From Desulfogranum marinum (GTDB lineage: Bacteria > Desulfobacterota > Desulfobulbia > Desulfobulbales > Desulfobulbaceae): DNA of 36,949 nt. Under the pieces are notes generated by a model. That model had not been told where the DNA came from and made no database searches. It saw only the letters and a program-made list of their open reading frames with translations. The DNA lies in NCBI RefSeq assembly GCF_016918565.1, contig NZ_JAFFQD010000044.1, forward strand, positions 1 to 36,949. The letters are read 5' to 3'. The translations under genes and the position numbers were made by a program. This document shows, in pieces, positions 33,795 to 36,949 of this stretch (positions within the stretch are counted from its first letter, which is position 1; the number at the start of each line of letters is the position of its first letter).

Positions 33795-35120
33795 ATGGGA
33801 CAGATCCTTTTATACATATTCCTAGCCGGAACATCAGTGGTAGCCATAGCCAGACCATGGATTGGTGTCGTGGTTGCCTATGTCTTTGTCATCCTTGGTC
33901 CCCAGCATATTTGGTGGTGGAATTTTCAAGGGGTACGGCCTTTTTTGTTGGTCGCCATCCCAACAGTGATAGGGATTGTGTTTGCCTGGGTACGAAAGGA
34001 AATTGATTTCTCCTTCCTGCAAACGAAAATCAACCTTCTTTTTTTTATTCTGTTCGGTTGTATTACTGTCTCCTATTTGTTCGGCCCTTATGTCCTTGGT
34101 GGTCCTGGTCCTCGGTTCCAAAATCCTGATCTTTTGTACGATCGTATCTGGAAAACCTATTTTTTTTACTTCATGTCAACTCTATGCATTAATGATAAAA
34201 GAAAATTCAAGTATCTTTCTTATGTAATGATTGTGTCGGTTATTTATTTGGTGTATTGGGCAAATGATCAATATCTATCAGGTTTTTGGTACGGCCGTAT
34301 GGCAGGTCCAAAGGCATTTGGTCAGGGATTGTATGTTGATGAAAATGTGTTTGCCATGCTCTTTGTGACTGGGCTGCCTTTTTTATACTATGCAGGTTTT
34401 TTTTTAAAAAACAAGATCATCCGTTTGGGGCTCTGGCTTGTCATTCCCTTTGGTTGGCATGCTATCTTTTTAACCGGCTCTCGCGGAGGGCTTCTCGGCT
34501 TAGCTTTCACTGTACTGCTCATTGCCTGGCGGTCCCCCAAACGCTGGATCAGTGTGCTTATAATTCCTGCAATGTTGATCGCCTATCAATGGCAGGCTGG
34601 GGACGTGTTAAAGGAACGTGCTGCAACCATACAAGATTACCAGGCCGAATCCTCAGGGGGCACCCGGATTCAAGCCTGGGAGGCCTCTATTCAAATGATG
34701 AAAGCTCACCCTTTAACGGGAGTTGGCCTGGGCGGGATGGGGCCGGCTTTCCCGGTCTATTCAACCCATAAACCCCGTGTGGCGCACAACGCCTACTTGC
34801 AAACAGGCGCCGAAAGTGGATTGATTGCATTTGTTGTTTACATATCCCTTGTATGTTACGCGCTTGTGAGTTTATTGAAAAATGAAAAAAAAATGCAAAA
34901 AATTGCAAAAAACAGTTCAATTAATGATAATACCTTATATTTAAAGTGCTTAAATAATGGTTTGTTTGTTTCTCTTTGTGGTTTTTCTTTTTGTGCATTG
35001 TTTTTGTCTTTAAATAATTTTGAACCCTTTTTTTATATAGTTCTATTGATCAATTTTTTACATGTTTATTCCCGACACTCGATGCTGTCTGTTAATTCTG
35101 CCAAGGAAATAAGCCAATGA
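33795..35120 (+). CDS. O-antigen ligase / Wzy-like protein of the exosortase locus
   Basis: This polytopic membrane protein (about 11-12 segments) starts GQILLYIFLAGTSVVAIARPWIGVVVAYVF and has the region GPQHIWWWNFQGVRPF seen in exosortase-associated O-glycosylation ligases (TIGR03097). The large periplasmic loop carries GGTRIQAWEASIQMMKAHPLTGVGLGG, and HNAYLQTGAESGLIAF is the conserved His region of WaaL/Wzy proteins. It either polymerises the repeat unit or joins glycan to an acceptor; sequence alone cannot decide. ATG 33795 is preferred over TTG 33792. It overlaps the flippase start by four bases (ATGA). Confidence 0.88.
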   Translation: MGQILLYIFLAGTSVVAIARPWIGVVVAYVFVILGPQHIWWWNFQGVRPFLLVAIPTVIGIVFAWVRKEIDFSFLQTKINLLFFILFGCITVSYLFGPYVLGGPGPRFQNPDLLYDRIWKTYFFYFMSTLCINDKRKFKYLSYVMIVSVIYLVYWANDQYLSGFWYGRMAGPKAFGQGLYVDENVFAMLFVTGLPFLYYAGFFLKNKIIRLGLWLVIPFGWHAIFLTGSRGGLLGLAFTVLLIAWRSPKRWISVLIIPAMLIAYQWQAGDVLKERAATIQDYQAESSGGTRIQAWEASIQMMKAHPLTGVGLGGMGPAFPVYSTHKPRVAHNAYLQTGAESGLIAFVVYISLVCYALVSLLKNEKKMQKIAKNSSINDNTLYLKCLNNGLFVSLCGFSFCALFLSLNNFEPFFYIVLLINFLHVYSRHSMLSVNSAKEISQ

Positions 35121-36574
35121 CTCTTACTCGGCAAGCAGGCCGCGGAGCTTTTTGGCAAGTAGCGGGTGGAGGTTGGACCACGATTGTCCGGTTGGGTGCC
35201 AGCGTATTTCTTGCTCGCGCCTTGACACCTGCTGACTATGGTGTGTTCGGTATGGCCATACTGATGCGCGAATTGATTGAATGTTTAGGGAGTGTAGGCG
35301 GCTTAAGCTCGGGCCTGATAGCCCGTAAGGATGCTAGTGATGACGACATCTGTACCTGCTTCTGGTTAATGCTAGCCCTGCGGATAGTGTTTTTTCTTGT
35401 GGCTTTTTCCTGCGCGCCCATTGGGGGGTGGTTTTTTGGTGATCCGCGTATTACTGATGTTGCCCGGGTCATTTCCCTAACTATCTTGTTTTCAATTTTT
35501 GGCGGAATTTCCCAGACCTTATTGACAAAGGAGTTGCGTTTTAAAGAATTAAACATTGCTCGTGGGGTATTTGTGCTGCTCGAATCTTCCCTGGCTGTGA
35601 CCCTTGCTCTAAATACAGATTGGGGGTATTGGGTGCTTGTCATTGCCGGGCTTTTCAATGCGTTTTTCACACAACTAACTATTTTTTTGCTGGCCCGTTG
35701 GTGGCCCAGGTGCAAGTTTAATCGTGAGAGTTTTCGCTACCTGTTTCGCTATGGAATTAACGGGTTAGGATCTGGCATGACTTCTTATCTCAGGCAAAAC
35801 TTAGATTATTTGCTAGTTGGTCGCCTTTTGGGCACTGCATCATTAGGTATATACGAGTTTGCCTATCGAATTCCTCATTTAGTTTTAGAGCGGATCGCAC
35901 TCCCGGTTGGAGCTGTTTTGTATCCAGCGTTGTCTCAATTTCAGGATGATAACAGTCAACTTGTTAGAGGTTATGTTAAGACGGTAAAATATGTTTGCCT
36001 GGTTACATTTCCTTTGCTTTTTGGCCTCGCAGCTGTAGCAGATAGTGCTGTGCCTGTTTTCTGGGGAGAACAATGGTTGGCGGTTATTACACCATTGCAA
36101 ATTTTGTGCCTCTGCGCTGCACTGAAAATGATACCTCAACCTTTAGGGGCGATTTTTTATTCTAAGAATCGACCCGATTTGCAGTTTAAAACTTCTTTAT
36201 TTGGACTGGTTTGGACTGCTATAGTGATCGGGATTTTCGGTAAATTGTTTGGCTTGATCGGTGTAGCGGCGGGAATGGTCCTTTCAGTAATTGTGGAATA
36301 TATAGCTTTACTTATCGCTTTTAAATTAATGAACGGGAAATTCACGGTTTTGTTTGATGCATTATTGCCAATTTTTATATGTGCTGCTACTTGTGGTCTA
36401 GGGGCACTTGCTATTTCTATTTTATTTCAATCGGTTGGCATTTCCCGTAGTGTTGTTCTTTTTTTATCTGTGGTTACAGGGGGAGCTATTTATATTCTGT
36501 CCCTTTATTTATTTTATCCAAGTATTTTTCAAGAGGTTTGGCAAACAGGTAAAGAAATTTTAGGAACAAAATAA
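35117..36574 (+). CDS. wzx: Wzx-type polysaccharide flippase (MOP superfamily)
   Basis: The protein has twelve or more transmembrane segments and begins RQAGRGAFWQVAGGGWTTIVRLGASVFLARALTPADYGVFGMA, characteristic of WzxC-like flippases. The family region RYGINGLGSGMTSYLRQNLDYLLVGRLLGTASLGIYEFAYRIP is intact, and the length (485) is normal. It moves the undecaprenyl-linked repeat unit across the inner membrane for the ligase or polymerase encoded just upstream. Translation is coupled through the ATGA overlap. A very short frame begins in its stop codon. Confidence 0.92.
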   Translation: MTLTRQAGRGAFWQVAGGGWTTIVRLGASVFLARALTPADYGVFGMAILMRELIECLGSVGGLSSGLIARKDASDDDICTCFWLMLALRIVFFLVAFSCAPIGGWFFGDPRITDVARVISLTILFSIFGGISQTLLTKELRFKELNIARGVFVLLESSLAVTLALNTDWGYWVLVIAGLFNAFFTQLTIFLLARWWPRCKFNRESFRYLFRYGINGLGSGMTSYLRQNLDYLLVGRLLGTASLGIYEFAYRIPHLVLERIALPVGAVLYPALSQFQDDNSQLVRGYVKTVKYVCLVTFPLLFGLAAVADSAVPVFWGEQWLAVITPLQILCLCAALKMIPQPLGAIFYSKNRPDLQFKTSLFGLVWTAIVIGIFGKLFGLIGVAAGMVLSVIVEYIALLIAFKLMNGKFTVLFDALLPIFICAATCGLGALAISILFQSVGISRSVVLFLSVVTGGAIYILSLYLFYPSIFQEVWQTGKEILGTK

Positions 36575-36711
36575 TGTCAATTCCAGAATTTTATTCTTAC
36601 TGGGTATGCAGTTGCCTCAACCGGCAACCATATTTTGTGTCAAGCGCCTACTCTTTCAGGGGGCGCCATCCCAAAAAGACAATTAAAGTTTCTGAATATA
36701 GGTCTTTTTAG
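36574..36711 (+). CDS. Possible 45-residue small ORF behind wzx
   Basis: The ATG overlaps the wzx stop by one base (TAATG) and opens 45 codons starting MSIPEFYSYWVCSCLNRQPY and ending at TAG 36709. It resembles no family I recognise and may be a remnant of a lost downstream gene. No strong ribosome site is visible, although coupling could serve. Confidence 0.2.
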   Translation: MSIPEFYSYWVCSCLNRQPYFVSSAYSFRGRHPKKTIKVSEYRSF

Positions 36712-36949
36712 CCTTTTTGACACTTAATCATTCATTGAACTTTTGTATACTCAAGAGCTATTCACGGCGCAAAGTTGGTGTTTTCGCTTCTTTCTAACTA
36801 TAGACTATATATTTTGGCTATCTAGTGTCTGTCCGCGAGAAGCTATTTATTTGATTTAGTAAGAGAAAATCGCCTTTTAAGGGGTGCTCTTTTTACGATT
36901 TCTGGTAAAGTTTTTTTAGTAAGTCGCTAAAATTACTTGATTAACTATT
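36712..36949. other. Spacer at the right edge
   Basis: This AT-rich sequence has no open frame of note, tRNA or repeat of the families above. GTTGCC-TCAACC-GGCAAC at about 36612-36629, just inside the previous entry, is a short hairpin without a T-run, so I cannot call a terminator. Confidence 0.4.

Noticed and set aside
36700-36760. Promoter with TTGACA and TATACT at the right edge
   Set aside because: The two boxes are 23 bases apart, too far for a sigma-70 promoter, and no gene follows within the window.

Overview
The window looks like part of a chromosome from a Gram-negative, exopolysaccharide-making member of the Desulfobacterota, probably near the Desulfobulbales. This is inferred from the style of the housekeeping proteins, the holB-ricT-metG gene order and the exosortase (XrtA/PEP-CTERM type) polysaccharide locus. 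No rRNA or tRNA marker is present, so the placement is only moderately secure.

Left part (1-15.8 kb): on the minus strand, a secreted protein with an N-terminal CsgG-like region and fibronectin type III domains runs off the left edge, and its start overlaps the end of an S-adenosylhomocysteine/methylthioadenosine deaminase gene. On the plus strand comes a housekeeping run: ychF, a YhaM-type HD exoribonuclease, holB, ricT (PSP1), metG, yggT, a DUF167 gene and a triosephosphate-isomerase-like gene that lacks the catalytic glutamate. On the minus strand follow htpX, hpt and a PrsT-like TPR lipoprotein. The spacers here are full of small palindromic mobile elements. One 197-bp family (type A) has 24-bp terminal inverted repeats, and its complete copy carries a perfect 8-bp target duplication. 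There is also a pair of about 145-bp foldback elements whose terminal stems covary, one further candidate element upstream of ychF, and a common GTGGATAAGCGCAGCGC-type palindrome.

Middle (15.8-18.3 kb): a divergent promoter region separates prsT from a Wza-like export gene. Directly behind the export gene is a 1.2-kb array of 116-bp elements (type B). Interleaved with them are two 126-bp promoterless, in-frame copies of the last 42 codons of the export gene. Related exosortase loci carry chain-length and tyrosine-kinase genes at about this place, and none is visible here.

Right part (18.3-36.7 kb): one long plus-strand exopolysaccharide/exosortase locus. In order: an outer-membrane beta-barrel protein, EpsI (DUF3485), an exosortase with its Cys/Arg/His residues, a small acyltransferase-3-like membrane protein, an XrtA-type polysaccharide deacetylase, a FemAB-like protein, a TIGR03087-type glycosyltransferase, a YetA/exo-rhamnogalacturonan-lyase-like protein, a GT4, a hexapeptide acetyltransferase, an asparagine-synthase-like amidotransferase, another GT4, a GT2, an O-antigen-ligase-like protein and a Wzx flippase. 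Many genes overlap by 1-14 bases, so most of the stretch is probably co-transcribed. Together the proteins would build a lipid-linked repeat unit (glycosyltransferases, acetyl- and amidotransferases), flip it (Wzx), polymerise or ligate it (O-ligase), modify it (deacetylase, lyase-like protein) and export it (Wza-like protein, beta-barrel, PrsT). The exosortase would sort PEP-CTERM proteins encoded elsewhere; no PEP-CTERM substrate is visible here.
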